Positions 8,323-18,080 of a stretch of 64,000 nucleotides of DNA are shown here, one piece after another (positions within the stretch are counted from its first letter, which is position 1; every line of letters begins with the position of its first letter). The stretch is from contig JACRBL010000026.1 in NCBI GenBank assembly GCA_016234485.1, positions 1 through 64,000 of the forward strand. The letters run 5' to 3'. The stretch comes from Chloroflexota bacterium. GTDB lineage: Bacteria > Chloroflexota > Anaerolineae > Anaerolineales > Villigracilaceae. The notes below the pieces were generated by a model. It had not been told where the DNA came from and made no database searches. It saw nothing but the letters and a program-made list of their open reading frames with translations. A program made the position numbers and the translations under genes.

Positions 8323-9421
8323 AAGCTTTTCTCCTCAACGCGCGGAACACGAACACCACCGCGACCAATCCAGCCAGCGTGGACGCGACAGGGATCGTCC
8401 ACATCCACAGCGAGCCGTACATATCTGCCAATAAAATGCCCGTCGCTGTAATGAACACGATCGCCAGCGAGAGCGGAACCATCACCTTCCAGCCGAAGGA
8501 CATCAGGCGGTCGTAGCGGATGCGCGGCCAGGCGGCGCGAATCCAGATCATCATGAACAGAAGAACGACGACTTTGGCGATCAAGTACAACGGTCCAAGA
8601 ATCGGGAAGCGATCCTCGAAGGGTCCCAAATACCCGCCCAGGAAGAGCGTCGCTCCGATCATCGAAACCACGATCATCTTCTGGTATTCGGCCATGAAAA
8701 ACAGAGCGAACTTCATGCCCGAATATTCGGTGTGATAACCTGCCGTCAATTCCTGCTCGGCCTCGGGCATATCGAACGGGGCGCGGTTCACTTCCGCCAG
8801 CGTGGCGATGAAGAACAACACAAAACCCACGGGTTGGAACACGCCAAACCACATTGTCCTCTGCTTCTCCACTATATCCACCAGGCTCATGGAGTTGCCC
8901 AGCAAAATGGCAATCACGAACCCAAGTCCGAGCGTCAACTCATACGAGATCATCTGCGCCGAGGAGCGCAAACCGCCGAGCATGGCGTACTTGTTATTGC
9001 TCGACCAGCCCGCCAGCACGATGCCATACACCGCGATCGAAGCGATGGACATTAAATAGATCACGCCGACGTTGAGGTTCGAAAGATACAGGGGAATCGT
9101 CCGCCCGAACAATTCAATCGAAGTCCCAACGGGGATCACCGCCGCAATAATCAGCGAGGGAACCATCGTCAACAACGGCGCGAGGAAGAACACCACCTTG
9201 TAAACATTGGCGGGCGTCAACTCTTCCTTGAAGATCAACTTCACCGCGTCGGCGATCGGTTGCAAAAGGCCCCACGGCCCGGTGCGGTTCGGTCCCACGC
9301 GCACTTGCAGGCGCGCGATCGCCTTGCGCTCATACAGCGTGGTGTACGCGAACCCGCCCAGCAGGCCGAAGACCAGCACCAACGATTTGATCAGCCATTC
9401 CCAGAACAATGCCCACGACAT
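8309..9421 (-). CDS. nuoH: NADH-quinone oxidoreductase subunit H
   Basis: NuoH anchors the membrane arm to the peripheral arm and forms most of the quinone-binding chamber. The 370-residue protein has eight or nine transmembrane helices and both family signatures: ERKAIARLQVRVGPNRTGP after helix 1 and the acidic loop RAPFDMPEAEQELTAGYH that faces the quinone site. It follows nuoG by two bases and overlaps nuoI, within the tightly packed part of the operon. Confidence 0.95.
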   Translation of the reverse strand: MSWALFWEWLIKSLVLVFGLLGGFAYTTLYERKAIARLQVRVGPNRTGPWGLLQPIADAVKLIFKEELTPANVYKVVFFLAPLLTMVPSLIIAAVIPVGTSIELFGRTIPLYLSNLNVGVIYLMSIASIAVYGIVLAGWSSNNKYAMLGGLRSSAQMISYELTLGLGFVIAILLGNSMSLVDIVEKQRTMWFGVFQPVGFVLFFIATLAEVNRAPFDMPEAEQELTAGYHTEYSGMKFALFFMAEYQKMIVVSMIGATLFLGGYLGPFEDRFPILGPLYLIAKVVVLLFMMIWIRAAWPRIRYDRLMSFGWKVMVPLSLAIVFITATGILLADMYGSLWMWTIPVASTLAGLVAVVFVFRALRRKAYERA

Positions 9422-9423
9422 AA

Positions 9424-11895
9424 TTATTTAACCTTTTTGGCAGACTTGACCGAGGCGACAACCGGCTCGCGCAGCGCCATGCCAAAACTACGCGGGACGA
9501 GCGCCACGCCCGTCGAGATGGATTCGTCGGTTCTCACGCGGACCTCGGACTGGCTCCCGTTCCAACTGAGTTTTACCAACTCTCCGGCCGCCGCGCCCAA
9601 CTCCTCCGCCGTGGCGGGATTCAACGTCACCGAGGCCTCGCCGATCCGCTCCGCGAGCAACGCGGCGGGAATCACTGTCGTACCCTGATCGTATAGTTTC
9701 GTCACAGGCACGGCCAGCAGTTCGCCCTCTTTCGGTCGGAGCGACTTCACCTTCTTCGCGGCGGGCAGTTTGTAATTCTCGCCGCGGGCGGCCGCGCTGG
9801 TCAACTGCGCGCCGAGTCCGTGTTTGTTTTCGTAACTTGTTCCGCCGTAATTGACCTCGCCACGTCCCACCAGCGGCCATTGCTCGGTCGTTTCGGCGAG
9901 TTTGGCGTAATGCAAGCCCTCGAAGGATTTGGCTTCGGTCGTCAGGTAATCGAACGCGATGGACGGCGACTCGCCTTCGAGGATGTAATTCATTCCACGC
10001 GCCAACTGCGAGGTGATCGCGAAATCGGGACGCGCCTCGCCCGTGACAGGCAACACGGGGTAGAAGCGTTGCACGCGGCGGTCGCCCGAAGTAAATGTGC
10101 CTTCGCGCTCGGTGATGGCCTGCGCGGGCAACACAACGTCCGCCAGCCCAGCTGTCGCGGTCAGCGAAATATCCTGCACCACGAGGAACTTGGCTGATTT
10201 CAGCGCCTTCGCCAGCGCGGGGTCGTCGCCCGCGGGGTCTGCGCCAGCGATATAAACTGCCTTGCCTTTGAGTTCCTCGGCGAGGTCGTCGCTGGTCTCG
10301 AAGCCCATTTCCCACGCGCCCTGATCGTTGGCGCGTCCCCACACGCCGATCAGTCCGCTGTTGGGCTTGCCAACGTGACCCGCTTCGGTCAATAATTCCG
10401 CCGCGGCCGCCGCCACAGAGGCGGAGCCAGCCAGCCCAACTCCCTCGCTTCCGTAAAAGACGACGGCGTTCTCGGCCTTGCGGAAAGCATCCGCAATTTT
10501 ATTTTTGCCCTTCAAATCTTCGATGGTCGTAACTTCATCGCCATACGAATATCGAATAACGAATTTCGCGTGTTTATCCAATTTGGTCGCGCGCGGATTC
10601 GCTACGATCAACGTCGCGCCGCGCTCGGCCGCCGCTTTGACTCTCAGCCACCAGATCGGCGCTTCTTCATATAGATCGGACGCGGCCACGAGGATGGCGT
10701 CCCCTGCGCCGAGTTTGCCCAGGTCAAAGCCCGCGCTCACGCCGACGCGCGTCGTCAGCGCGCCCCCGCCCATGTCAGAGTAGAGCAGCGCTTTTCCGCC
10801 CGCCATGTCGGCCAGCGATTTCAAGTTGAACAAATCTTCGTTGGAGAGTCGTCCCGAAGCCAGCACCACCAGGTTCTTCTTCGCGGCGGAAAGTTTTTCC
10901 GAAGCCAGATCGAGCGCGGACTTCCACGAAGCCTTGGCGAGTTTATCTTCTTTGTTGATGAGCGGCTTGGTCAGGCGATCTTCGCTCGCGAAATGATGAT
11001 GGGCGAAACGTCCTTTGTCGCACAGCCAGATCTCGTTGACCTGTTCGTTTTGCCGCGGCATGATGCGCTTGATGACGATCTTGCCGTCGGCCTTCGCTTC
11101 GCGCCGCGTGTTGATGACGGTGTTGCATCCGACGGGACATTGCGAACAAATCGAAGGCGCGGCCTGCAATTCCCACGGACGCGCGCCGAAGCGGAAGTCC
11201 GCGGTGGTCAACGCGCCGACGGGACAGATGTCGGTGGTGTTGCCCGAGAAAACGGAGTCGAAGCCAGGCTCGGAAAACGTGACGATTTGGGTGTAGCGTC
11301 CGCGCTGATCAAAGCCGATGACGGACTCACCCGCCACATCGTCCTGGAAGCGGATGCAGCGTCCGCATTGGATACAGCGTTCGCGGTCCAGCCAGATCAG
11401 TTCGCCCAGCGGAACGTGTTTGGCGAGGCGCTGCTTCTCGTCGAAGATGAAGCGGCTTTTGCCTGGGCCATGTTCCATCGTCAGGTTCTGAAGCGGACAT
11501 TCGCCGCCCTTGTCGCAGATGGGGCAATCGAGCGGGTGCGATGTCAGCAAAAATTCGACGGTCTCTTTTTGTCCCGATTTGGCGCGCTCGGAGGTCAACT
11601 GTGTTTTGACCACCATGCCTTCCGAAACGGGATTGGTGCAGGCCGTTTCGAGTTTGGGCATGAATTGAACCTTCGGCTCGCCCTTCTCATCGAGGACGGG
11701 TTTGCCCGTGGCGCGGTCAATCATCGGGCGGCCGACTTCCACCAGGCACATGCGGCACATGCCCGCAGGTTCCATCTTCGGGTGATAGCAGAAGACGGGG
11801 ATATCAATGCCCGCCTTCTTGGCCGCGTCCACCACCAGCATTCCCGCGGGGACGGTCACTTGTTTATTATCAATCGTCAGGGTTACATCTGCCAT
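9424..11895 (-). CDS. nuoG: NADH-quinone oxidoreductase subunit G
   Basis: NuoG is the large iron-sulfur subunit of the peripheral arm. The N-terminal part has a 2Fe-2S ferredoxin fold (CYHPKMEPAGMCRMC), the HPLDCPICDKGGEC segment, and 4Fe-4S motifs CIQCGRC and CPVGA. A second part resembles molybdopterin oxidoreductases, starting with CSQCPVGC, and normally holds no active molybdenum site. I chose the ATG at 11895 (MADVTLTID) because GGAG lies seven bases upstream; the longer version would need TTG. The protein is 823 residues, in the usual range. The nuoF stop lies 12 bases upstream. Confidence 0.95.
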   Translation of the reverse strand: MADVTLTIDNKQVTVPAGMLVVDAAKKAGIDIPVFCYHPKMEPAGMCRMCLVEVGRPMIDRATGKPVLDEKGEPKVQFMPKLETACTNPVSEGMVVKTQLTSERAKSGQKETVEFLLTSHPLDCPICDKGGECPLQNLTMEHGPGKSRFIFDEKQRLAKHVPLGELIWLDRERCIQCGRCIRFQDDVAGESVIGFDQRGRYTQIVTFSEPGFDSVFSGNTTDICPVGALTTADFRFGARPWELQAAPSICSQCPVGCNTVINTRREAKADGKIVIKRIMPRQNEQVNEIWLCDKGRFAHHHFASEDRLTKPLINKEDKLAKASWKSALDLASEKLSAAKKNLVVLASGRLSNEDLFNLKSLADMAGGKALLYSDMGGGALTTRVGVSAGFDLGKLGAGDAILVAASDLYEEAPIWWLRVKAAAERGATLIVANPRATKLDKHAKFVIRYSYGDEVTTIEDLKGKNKIADAFRKAENAVVFYGSEGVGLAGSASVAAAAAELLTEAGHVGKPNSGLIGVWGRANDQGAWEMGFETSDDLAEELKGKAVYIAGADPAGDDPALAKALKSAKFLVVQDISLTATAGLADVVLPAQAITEREGTFTSGDRRVQRFYPVLPVTGEARPDFAITSQLARGMNYILEGESPSIAFDYLTTEAKSFEGLHYAKLAETTEQWPLVGRGEVNYGGTSYENKHGLGAQLTSAAARGENYKLPAAKKVKSLRPKEGELLAVPVTKLYDQGTTVIPAALLAERIGEASVTLNPATAEELGAAAGELVKLSWNGSQSEVRVRTDESISTGVALVPRSFGMALREPVVASVKSAKKVK

Positions 11896-11907
11896 GCGAT
11901 GCTCCAA

Positions 11908-13140
11908 CTACGCTTTAAAATCCTGCGGGAATCGTTCGATACCCGTCACAACCGCCATGGTCGCAAATTCGCCCAGCGCGCAGAGACATTTGCCCTGCAT
12001 CTGCTTGGCGACGTTCAACAACAGGGTCACATCTTCAGGCTTGTGGCCATGCTCAATGCGATTGACCACATTCAACATCCAGTGATTGCCTTCGCGGCAG
12101 GGCGTGCATTTGCCGCAAGACTCGTGCTTGAAGAAGTGGATGGTCTTGCTGATGACCCAATCAATGCTGACCGTATCGTCGATGACGATAACGGAAGCCG
12201 AACCGAGGTCCGCGCCCAACGTTCGGACAGCCGCGTATTCCAACTGCGTATCCAACGCCTTCTCGTCCGCGACGATGAGCGAGGAGGACGCGCCCGCGGG
12301 CATGATGGCCTTGATGGGTCGGTCGTCCATGATGCCGCCGCCCTCGCCGTAGATCAGGTCGCGGAAGGTCTTGCCAAAAGGCAGTTCATAATTGCCAGGT
12401 TTCTTCACGCGGCCAGAGAGCGAGAAAATTTTGACTCCCGCGCTATCGGCCGTGCCCATGGATTTGTACCAGTCCGCGCCGTTGGCGAGGATGAGCGGGA
12501 CGTTCGTCAGCGTTTCCACGTTGTTGACGACGGTCGGCTTGCCGTACAGCCCGAACGAGGGCGGGAACGGCGGTCGGACGCGCGGCTGGCCGCGCTTGCC
12601 TTCCATCGATTCCAACAGGGCGGTCTCTTCGCCGCAGATGTACGCGCCCGCCCCAAGGTGGGTGTAGATGCGGAGCGAATAGTCCGTGCCAAAGAGTTTG
12701 TCGCCGAGGAAGCCTTCTTTTTCCATCTCGGCGATCTTCTCGTCGAGGAAGGCGGCCACCTGCCAGAACTCGCCGCGCATATAGACGTAGGCCGCGTTCG
12801 CGCCGACCGCATACGAAGCGAGCGCAACGCCCTCCAAAAATTGGAAGGGGTTCTGCTCCATGATCTCGCGGTCTTTGAAGGTGCCAGGCTCGGACTCGTC
12901 CGCGTTGGCGACCACGTAATGCGGCCAGTTCTTGTTATCCATGAACGACCACTTCGTGCCCGTGGGAAAACCCGCGCCGCCGCGGCCGCGCAGACCCGAA
13001 TTCTTGACCACGTTGGTCACGTCTTCGGGTTTCATTTTCTTGACGGCGTTCTTGAAAGCCTCGAAGCCGCCGTTCTTTTTATAGACATCAATCTGGTTGA
13101 TGTTGGGGATGTCACGATGACGTAAAAGAATGTGCGCCAT
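11908..13140 (-). CDS. nuoF: NADH-quinone oxidoreductase subunit F (NADH/FMN)
   Basis: NuoF oxidises NADH with FMN and passes electrons to cluster N3. The 410-residue protein has the FMN/NADH glycine-rich segment GRGGAGFPTGTKW, the CGEETALLESMEG region, and the N3 motif ESCGKCTPCREG near the C terminus. The start is the ATG at 13138-13140 (MAHILLRH); the frame stays open upstream, but that extension is arginine-rich shadow sequence inside nuoE. The start codon shares one base with the nuoE stop (TAATG), so translation is probably coupled. Confidence 0.95.
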   Translation of the reverse strand: MAHILLRHRDIPNINQIDVYKKNGGFEAFKNAVKKMKPEDVTNVVKNSGLRGRGGAGFPTGTKWSFMDNKNWPHYVVANADESEPGTFKDREIMEQNPFQFLEGVALASYAVGANAAYVYMRGEFWQVAAFLDEKIAEMEKEGFLGDKLFGTDYSLRIYTHLGAGAYICGEETALLESMEGKRGQPRVRPPFPPSFGLYGKPTVVNNVETLTNVPLILANGADWYKSMGTADSAGVKIFSLSGRVKKPGNYELPFGKTFRDLIYGEGGGIMDDRPIKAIMPAGASSSLIVADEKALDTQLEYAAVRTLGADLGSASVIVIDDTVSIDWVISKTIHFFKHESCGKCTPCREGNHWMLNVVNRIEHGHKPEDVTLLLNVAKQMQGKCLCALGEFATMAVVTGIERFPQDFKA

Positions 13141-13643
13141 TACTTCGCCTCCCCACTCTTCTTCAACGCTTCGATTAATTCCATGGTGCGATCCACGGTC
13201 ATATTCTCGTGATACTCGATGCCATCGGGTCCCTGCATCTGGAACATCGGCGCTTTGTCGCAGGCCGCGAGGCACATGACCGACTCGATGGTGACGAGGC
13301 CGTCTGCCGTCGTCTCGCCGACTTTGATGCCAAGGTTGCCGCACAGCGACTCGAGGAACTGGTCGGCGCCGCGCAAGGCGCAGGGCAGATCGGCGCAGAC
13401 TTGCATGCGATACTTACCAGCCTTCTCGTCGTGATAGAGCGTGTAGAAACCGACGATGGAGGCCACTTCGGTTTCGGTGATCTCGAGCAGGCCCGCGATA
13501 TCCTTCATGGCGGCCTTGGTCACGTACCCTTCCTCGCGCTGGGCGAGATACAAAAGCGGCATCACCGCCGAGCGTTTGTACTCGGGCGGATACTTGGAAA
13601 GGAGGCGCTTGACTTCCTTTGGATATTTTTCGGACAGGCTCAT
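13140..13643 (-). CDS. nuoE: NADH-quinone oxidoreductase subunit E (2Fe-2S)
   Basis: NuoE binds the 2Fe-2S cluster N1a in the NADH-oxidising module. The 167-residue thioredoxin-like protein has the four ligands as CADLPC (Cx4C) and CLAAC (Cx3C), the spacing typical of the family. It overlaps nuoD by four bases upstream and shares a base with the nuoF start downstream. Length and order are standard. Confidence 0.95.
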   Translation of the reverse strand: MSLSEKYPKEVKRLLSKYPPEYKRSAVMPLLYLAQREEGYVTKAAMKDIAGLLEITETEVASIVGFYTLYHDEKAGKYRMQVCADLPCALRGADQFLESLCGNLGIKVGETTADGLVTIESVMCLAACDKAPMFQMQGPDGIEYHENMTVDRTMELIEALKKSGEAK

Positions 13644-14869
13644 CTGTCAATATCTCCCAGAACAATGTCGAGCGAACCGATGATGGCCACCAGGTCCGCC
13701 ACGAGGAATCCCTTGGCGAGCACGGGCAGGATGCCCAGGTTCTCGTAAGAGGGCGTGCGCCAGTGGACGCGATACGGCTTGGGGCCGCCATCGCCTTCGA
13801 GATAGACGCCCAGTTCGCCGCGCGGCGATTCGACCGCGCTGTAAACAGAATTGGCCGGCGCGGGGAAACCCTCTGTCCACAACTTGAAGTGGTGGATGAG
13901 CGCTTCCATGCTGACGCCGATCTCCGAGCGCGGCGGCGGGACGAACTTGCGATTTTCGGAGCGGACAGGCCCCATCGGAAGTTTGTTTAGCGCCTGCTCG
14001 ATGATGCGCGTAGACTGCCTCATCTCTTCGATACGGACGAGGTAGCGGGCGTAGTTATCGCCTTCGGTGAGCGTCGGGACGATGAAATCATATTGTTCGT
14101 AGCCGCTGTAGGGACGTTTCTTGCGCAGGTCCCAGTCCACGCCGCTGGCGCGCAGGACGGGGCCGGTGCATCCGTAACTGAGGGCGTCCTCCCGCGTCAG
14201 TTTGCCGATGCCCATCATGCGGTCCATGAAGAGCGGATTCTTCGTCAACAGCGCTTCGTACTCGTCAATGCGCTTCGGGAAGACCTTGAGGAAGTCGCGC
14301 ACCGCGGTTTCAAATTCCACAGGCACGTCGCGCCAGAGTCCGCCGGGGCGAATGTAGGTGGTCATCATGCGCTGGCCGGAAACCAGTTCAAAGATGTCGA
14401 GGATGATCTCGCGCTCGCGGAAACAATACAGGAACATGGATTGCGCGGCCAGGTCGAGACCCGATGTGCCAAGCCAGACAAGATGCGAGTTAAGACGTTG
14501 CAGTTCGGTCAGGATTACGCGGATGGCTTGCGCGCGGGCCGGCACATCCACATCCACCAGTTTTTCCACGGCCGTTACATAGGCCAGGTTGTTGCCGATG
14601 GGATTCATGTAATCGAGGCGGTCGCTCATCACCTCGGCCTTTTGATAGGTTTTGGCTTCCATATTCTTTTCCACGCCTGTGTGGAGGAAGCCGATATCGG
14701 GAATGCAATTGACGACGATTTCGCCATCCAGTTCGAGAAGCAAACGCAACACGCCATGCGTGCTGGGATGTTGCGGCCCCATGTTGAGCAACATCGTCTC
14801 GCCGCTCAGGGCGCGCTCGGAAACCAAATGCTTGATCTCGTCAACAGAAACTTCTTGAATTTGGGTCAT
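13640..14869 (-). CDS. nuoD: NADH-quinone oxidoreductase subunit D
   Basis: NuoD is the 49-kDa-type subunit related to the large subunit of NiFe hydrogenases; it forms the quinone headgroup site with NuoB. The 409-residue protein has the conserved loop MGPQHPSTHGVLRLL near the N terminus and the C-terminal ending GDIDR. NuoC and NuoD are separate genes here, not fused as in enterobacteria. The gap to nuoC is only 30 bases and holds a short repeat. Confidence 0.95.
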   Translation of the reverse strand: MTQIQEVSVDEIKHLVSERALSGETMLLNMGPQHPSTHGVLRLLLELDGEIVVNCIPDIGFLHTGVEKNMEAKTYQKAEVMSDRLDYMNPIGNNLAYVTAVEKLVDVDVPARAQAIRVILTELQRLNSHLVWLGTSGLDLAAQSMFLYCFREREIILDIFELVSGQRMMTTYIRPGGLWRDVPVEFETAVRDFLKVFPKRIDEYEALLTKNPLFMDRMMGIGKLTREDALSYGCTGPVLRASGVDWDLRKKRPYSGYEQYDFIVPTLTEGDNYARYLVRIEEMRQSTRIIEQALNKLPMGPVRSENRKFVPPPRSEIGVSMEALIHHFKLWTEGFPAPANSVYSAVESPRGELGVYLEGDGGPKPYRVHWRTPSYENLGILPVLAKGFLVADLVAIIGSLDIVLGDIDR

Positions 14870-14878
14870 AGGATTACC

Positions 14879-14901
14879 ACGTAGTAACGACTTCAGTCGT
14901 T
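14879..14901. repeat. Short palindromic repeat, copy 1
   Basis: The sequence GTAGTAACGACTTCAGTCGT in the nuoC-nuoD gap contains ACGACT..AGTCGT as an inverted pair. A close copy (GTAGTGACGACTTTAGTCGT) lies at 60963-60982 next to the SulP gene. Confidence 0.55.
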
Positions 14902-15418
14902 ATTCCTTCGGATTGGGTTTGCCCAACTGGATTTCATCAAAATTAAACGAGAACTGCGGCTCCTCATAACCGAGCGGATAATCCTTGCGCAGGGGATGAT
15001 AATCCGCGTCGGGCGGATTGAGGATGCGGCGCGGGTCGGGGTGACCAATGAAGCGGATGCCGAACATGTCCCAGATCTCGCGCTCGCGCCAATTGGCCGC
15101 GTGATACACGCCGCTCGCGGTCGGGACCTCGGGCTGGCTTCCGCCCGCAGGGACCGGGGCGTGAATCGTCACCGACAGGTTTTTCGTCACCGACGTCAAC
15201 TGGTAGACGATGTGGAAGCGCGGCGACTCTTGCGGCCAGTAGTCCACGGCGGTTTGCGCGGAGAGGAGTTCAAAGCCAAATTGGTCGCGGCACGCCTCGA
15301 GCGTCGCGATGATGCGTTCCGTCGAAACGGTTAAATGCGTCTCGCCGCGGAATTCCTCCACGGTCGCGCCGAAGTCGGCTTGCAACTTCTTCACGATGGG
15401 TTCGAGTTGATTATCCAT
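14900..15418 (-). CDS. nuoC: NADH-quinone oxidoreductase subunit C
   Basis: NuoC is the 30-kDa-type subunit of the complex I peripheral arm. The 172-residue protein carries the family signature [17 protein letters not shown] followed by [19 protein letters not shown]. Length is normal for a stand-alone NuoC. It overlaps the 3' end of nuoB by eight bases. The stop codon falls in the short palindromic repeat that separates it from nuoD. Confidence 0.95.
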   Translation of the reverse strand: MDNQLEPIVKKLQADFGATVEEFRGETHLTVSTERIIATLEACRDQFGFELLSAQTAVDYWPQESPRFHIVYQLTSVTKNLSVTIHAPVPAGGSQPEVPTASGVYHAANWREREIWDMFGIRFIGHPDPRRILNPPDADYHPLRKDYPLGYEEPQFSFNFDEIQLGKPNPKE

Positions 15419-15905
15419 ATTTCTCGGCCAGGTCCTTGAATTTTTCGGTCTTCACTTTTTCGTGCAGGGTCATCACCGCGTGGATGAGCGACTCGGGGCG
15501 CGGCGGGCAACCCGCCACGTACACATCCACAGGCACGACTTCATCCACGCCTTGAAAAATCGCGTAATTGTTGAACACGCCGCCGCAGGAAGCGCAATCG
15601 CCCATGGCGATCACCCACTTGGGTTCGGGCATCTGATCGTACAGACGGCGGAGGACAGGCCCCATTTTCTTCGAGACGCGTCCCGCCACAATCATCAGGT
15701 CGCTTTGGCGCGGGCTGGGGCGCATCAGTTCCATGCCGAAGCGGCTCATGTCAAAGTGGGAGGCCTGCGCGCTCATCATTTCAATGGCGCAACACGCCAG
15801 ACCGAACAGCATCGGCCACATCGCGCCCGTGCGCGACCAATTGACCACGTTTTCCAGCGTGGTGGTTACCACACCCATATTGCCAAGTTTCTGCTCTACT
15901 CCCAT
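15411..15905 (-). CDS. nuoB: NADH-quinone oxidoreductase subunit B (cluster N2)
   Basis: NuoB holds cluster N2, the last iron-sulfur centre before quinone. The 164-residue protein has the four ligands as adjacent C38-C39 (LACCAIE), C104 (GDCASCGG) and C133 (GCPPRPE), exactly the family pattern. It overlaps nuoA by 10 bases and nuoC by eight. Nothing is unusual about it. Confidence 0.96.
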   Translation of the reverse strand: MGVEQKLGNMGVVTTTLENVVNWSRTGAMWPMLFGLACCAIEMMSAQASHFDMSRFGMELMRPSPRQSDLMIVAGRVSKKMGPVLRRLYDQMPEPKWVIAMGDCASCGGVFNNYAIFQGVDEVVPVDVYVAGCPPRPESLIHAVMTLHEKVKTEKFKDLAEKYG

Positions 15906-16252
15906 TCAAGGGCTCCTTTCTTCCATGCGTACACATAGCCAACCAATAAGATGATAATGAAGACCGCCATCTCAATGAGGCCGAAGATCTTCAACTGACG
16001 GAAGACCACCGCCCACGGCAAAAAGAAGACGACTTCGATATCGAACAAGATGAATAGGACCGCGATGAGATAGAAACGCACAGGCATGCGTCGCGTTCCC
16101 GCGCCGATGACGGGCATGCCCGACTCGTACGGTTCGTTCTTGACCTGGGATTTGCGCTTCGGCCCGAACAATTCCCCCAAACCGATGGCAATTAAACCAA
16201 TTACAGTGGAAAGCGCTATGAGAAGCGCGATAGCAAGATACTCAAATAACAT
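15896..16252 (-). CDS. nuoA: NADH-quinone oxidoreductase subunit A
   Basis: NuoA is a small membrane subunit of complex I at the arm junction. The 118-residue protein has three transmembrane helices, the loop KNEPYESG and the conserved helix [15 protein letters not shown] with its two carboxylates. It is the first gene of the operon. A good sigma-70-like promoter and an overlapping inverted repeat lie 40-80 bases upstream. Confidence 0.95.
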   Translation of the reverse strand: MLFEYLAIALLIALSTVIGLIAIGLGELFGPKRKSQVKNEPYESGMPVIGAGTRRMPVRFYLIAVLFILFDIEVVFFLPWAVVFRQLKIFGLIEMAVFIIILLVGYVYAWKKGALEWE

Positions 16253-16291
16253 GGCATCCTCGACAAAGAATTGAGACTTGCGCCGTCAAGT

Positions 16292-16335
16292 GAGTATATC
16301 ATAAGGGTTTTTAAGTGACCAGATAAAGTGTCACT
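16292..16335 (-). promoter_or_regulatory. Promoter and candidate operator of the nuo operon
   Basis: On the minus strand TGGTCA (16315-16320) and TATACT (16292-16297) are separated by exactly 17 bases, a plausible -35/-10 pair 40 bases upstream of nuoA. A perfect inverted repeat AAGTGAC-N10-GTCACTT (16312-16335) overlaps the -35 element, which is where a repressor or a class II activator would bind. The half-sites resemble Crp/Fnr sites but the spacer is longer, so the regulator is unknown. Confidence 0.5.
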
Positions 16336-16404
16336 TTTCACAAGAAAAAATGTAATAAAAGGCTATGTGACGGGTATTTATCGGAATAGAAACAGCCGCC
16401 TCCT

Positions 16405-16478
16405 ATAGTTCTCCCAGCAGTTGCACTGCTGGGTCGGCACGATTTGCAAAGCAAATCGAACTGCCAACAGAACAGCCT
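16405..16478. repeat. Palindromic repeat between nuoA and the sigma factor gene
   Basis: Two adjacent hairpins lie here: CCCAGCAGT..ACTGCTGGG (16413-16433) and CGATTTGC..GCAAATCG (16440-16458). ACAGCC(G)CCTCC is repeated on both sides. The CAGTTGCACTG core resembles the repeats at 33868, 38059 and 43906. No T run follows, so a terminator role is uncertain. Confidence 0.5.
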
Positions 16479-16483
16479 CCCCA

Positions 16484-18073
16484 CTATCCCAAATAATCCC
16501 TCAACAACCTCGTTTGGCTGGGATGGCGCAGTTTTCGCAGGGCTTTGGCCTCGATTTGGCGGATACGTTCGCGCGTTACGTTGTAGAACTCGCTGACCTC
16601 ATCTAGTGTGTGGCTCTGACCGTCTGCCAGGCCAAAGCGGAGTTCCAGCACCTGACGCTCGCGGTCGGTGAGACTTTCGAGCGCGTGGCGAATCTGGTCG
16701 CGGAGCATATCGCGGACGGCGGAATCGAGCGGCGAGGGCGAGTCCTCGTCGGGGATGAAGTCTTCAAGGTGGCTCGCGCTCTCGCCCCCTACCGGCCCGT
16801 CCAACGAGATGGGTTCCTCCGCCGAGCGGAGCGCGCGTCCGATGCGGCGCGTGGCGGTCTCCAATCGGCGTTGCATGGCAGCGTCGAGCGGCTGGTTTTC
16901 GGCGTGTGCGCGCAGAATGGTCTGCACGTCCGCGGTCGGAAGAAAACCCACCTCGATCGCCAGTTCCTCCACGGTGGGGTCGCGTCCCAGTTCCTGCGTC
17001 AACAGGCGCTGGGCGCGCATGATGCGCGAGATCGACTCGAACAGGTGGACGGGAATCCGAATCGTGCGCGCCTGCTCGGCGATGGAACGATTGATGGACT
17101 GGCGAATCCACCAGGTCGCGTAGGTGCTAAACTTGAAGCCGCGGCGCGGGTCGAACTTGTTGACCGCCCGCAGGAGGCCGAGATTCCCCTCCTGAATTAA
17201 ATCGAGGAACGAGATGCCGCGTCCGAGATAACGCTTGGCTACGCTGACGACGAGTCGCAGGTTGGCGCGAATGAGGGAATGATGCGCCTCCTCCGCGCGG
17301 ATGTGGACCGCGTCCATCTCCTCTTCGAGCATGGAATCTTCGGGCAGGTGCGCGTGCAACGTCCGCAAGACGGGTAGGTCGTGATGCGCGTGGATGTGTT
17401 TGAGGAGCCAGTCGGCGTAATCCGCGGGAAGCAGGTACAGGCAAAGGAACACCGAAAAAGCCTTGCGCACGAGCGAATCCCACAACTGGTTCGTGCCCCA
17501 CATTTCGCTGGCAAGGCAGGAACGCAAATAAGAAGGAGCCTTCGATTCCCAGGTGAGGTGAAGCGATTGCGCTTCGGTCAGGGTCAAGGCCAGATCGGGC
17601 AGGTCGGCTTTGAGATGTTCGGCGTCTTCCGCCAGGCGCGTCCACGAGGTGTGCAATTCGCGCCCGATAGCGTGGTAGACGGAACAGGCCAGGTCCACGC
17701 CCGTCCGAAGCGGGACGCGGCGCAAGGTCAGGAGGAAGCGTTCGGCCTCGATGCACGCGCAGAGTCGGAACTCGTCGTCCACGTCCAGCAATTTCACCTG
17801 TCCGATCTCGCGCAAATATAAACGCACAGGGTCGTCGGCCAATTCAGCCGAGTCCTGTGCGTGTTTTTCAAACGAACCATCCAAAAACTCTTCTTCCACC
17901 TGCGAAAGGTGGGCGATATCCGGCTCCCCCACATCGTCATCGCCGCGCGGCATGGCGACATGAACGTCATCCATGGAATCCTGCGCGGCATCCTTCCGTC
18001 GCGGCGGACGCGGGCGCGGCGGAAATTTTTTCCCCTGTTGGCGCGTGGCAGGCGGGCGGGGTTTTGATTTCAT
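16484..18073 (-). CDS. sigA: Primary RNA polymerase sigma factor (sigma-70 family)
   Basis: The 529-residue protein has a basic, proline-rich N terminus, region 1.2 ([13 protein letters not shown] near residue 82), a spacer of about 150 residues, then the sigma core: [43 protein letters not shown] (regions 2.3/2.4), region 3, and region 4.2 ([20 protein letters not shown]). The last four features and the dnaG partner mark it as the housekeeping factor. It starts seven bases after the dnaG stop, so the two form the classic macromolecular-synthesis pair. Confidence 0.92.
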   Translation of the reverse strand: MKSKPRPPATRQQGKKFPPRPRPPRRKDAAQDSMDDVHVAMPRGDDDVGEPDIAHLSQVEEEFLDGSFEKHAQDSAELADDPVRLYLREIGQVKLLDVDDEFRLCACIEAERFLLTLRRVPLRTGVDLACSVYHAIGRELHTSWTRLAEDAEHLKADLPDLALTLTEAQSLHLTWESKAPSYLRSCLASEMWGTNQLWDSLVRKAFSVFLCLYLLPADYADWLLKHIHAHHDLPVLRTLHAHLPEDSMLEEEMDAVHIRAEEAHHSLIRANLRLVVSVAKRYLGRGISFLDLIQEGNLGLLRAVNKFDPRRGFKFSTYATWWIRQSINRSIAEQARTIRIPVHLFESISRIMRAQRLLTQELGRDPTVEELAIEVGFLPTADVQTILRAHAENQPLDAAMQRRLETATRRIGRALRSAEEPISLDGPVGGESASHLEDFIPDEDSPSPLDSAVRDMLRDQIRHALESLTDRERQVLELRFGLADGQSHTLDEVSEFYNVTRERIRQIEAKALRKLRHPSQTRLLRDYLG

Positions 18074-18080
18074 GGCAGGT

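Noticed and set aside
10993..13125. Long plus-strand open frame of 710 codons
   Set aside because: It is antisense to nuoG and nuoF; the arginine-, histidine- and aspartate-rich product is typical of the complementary frame of a GC-rich gene.
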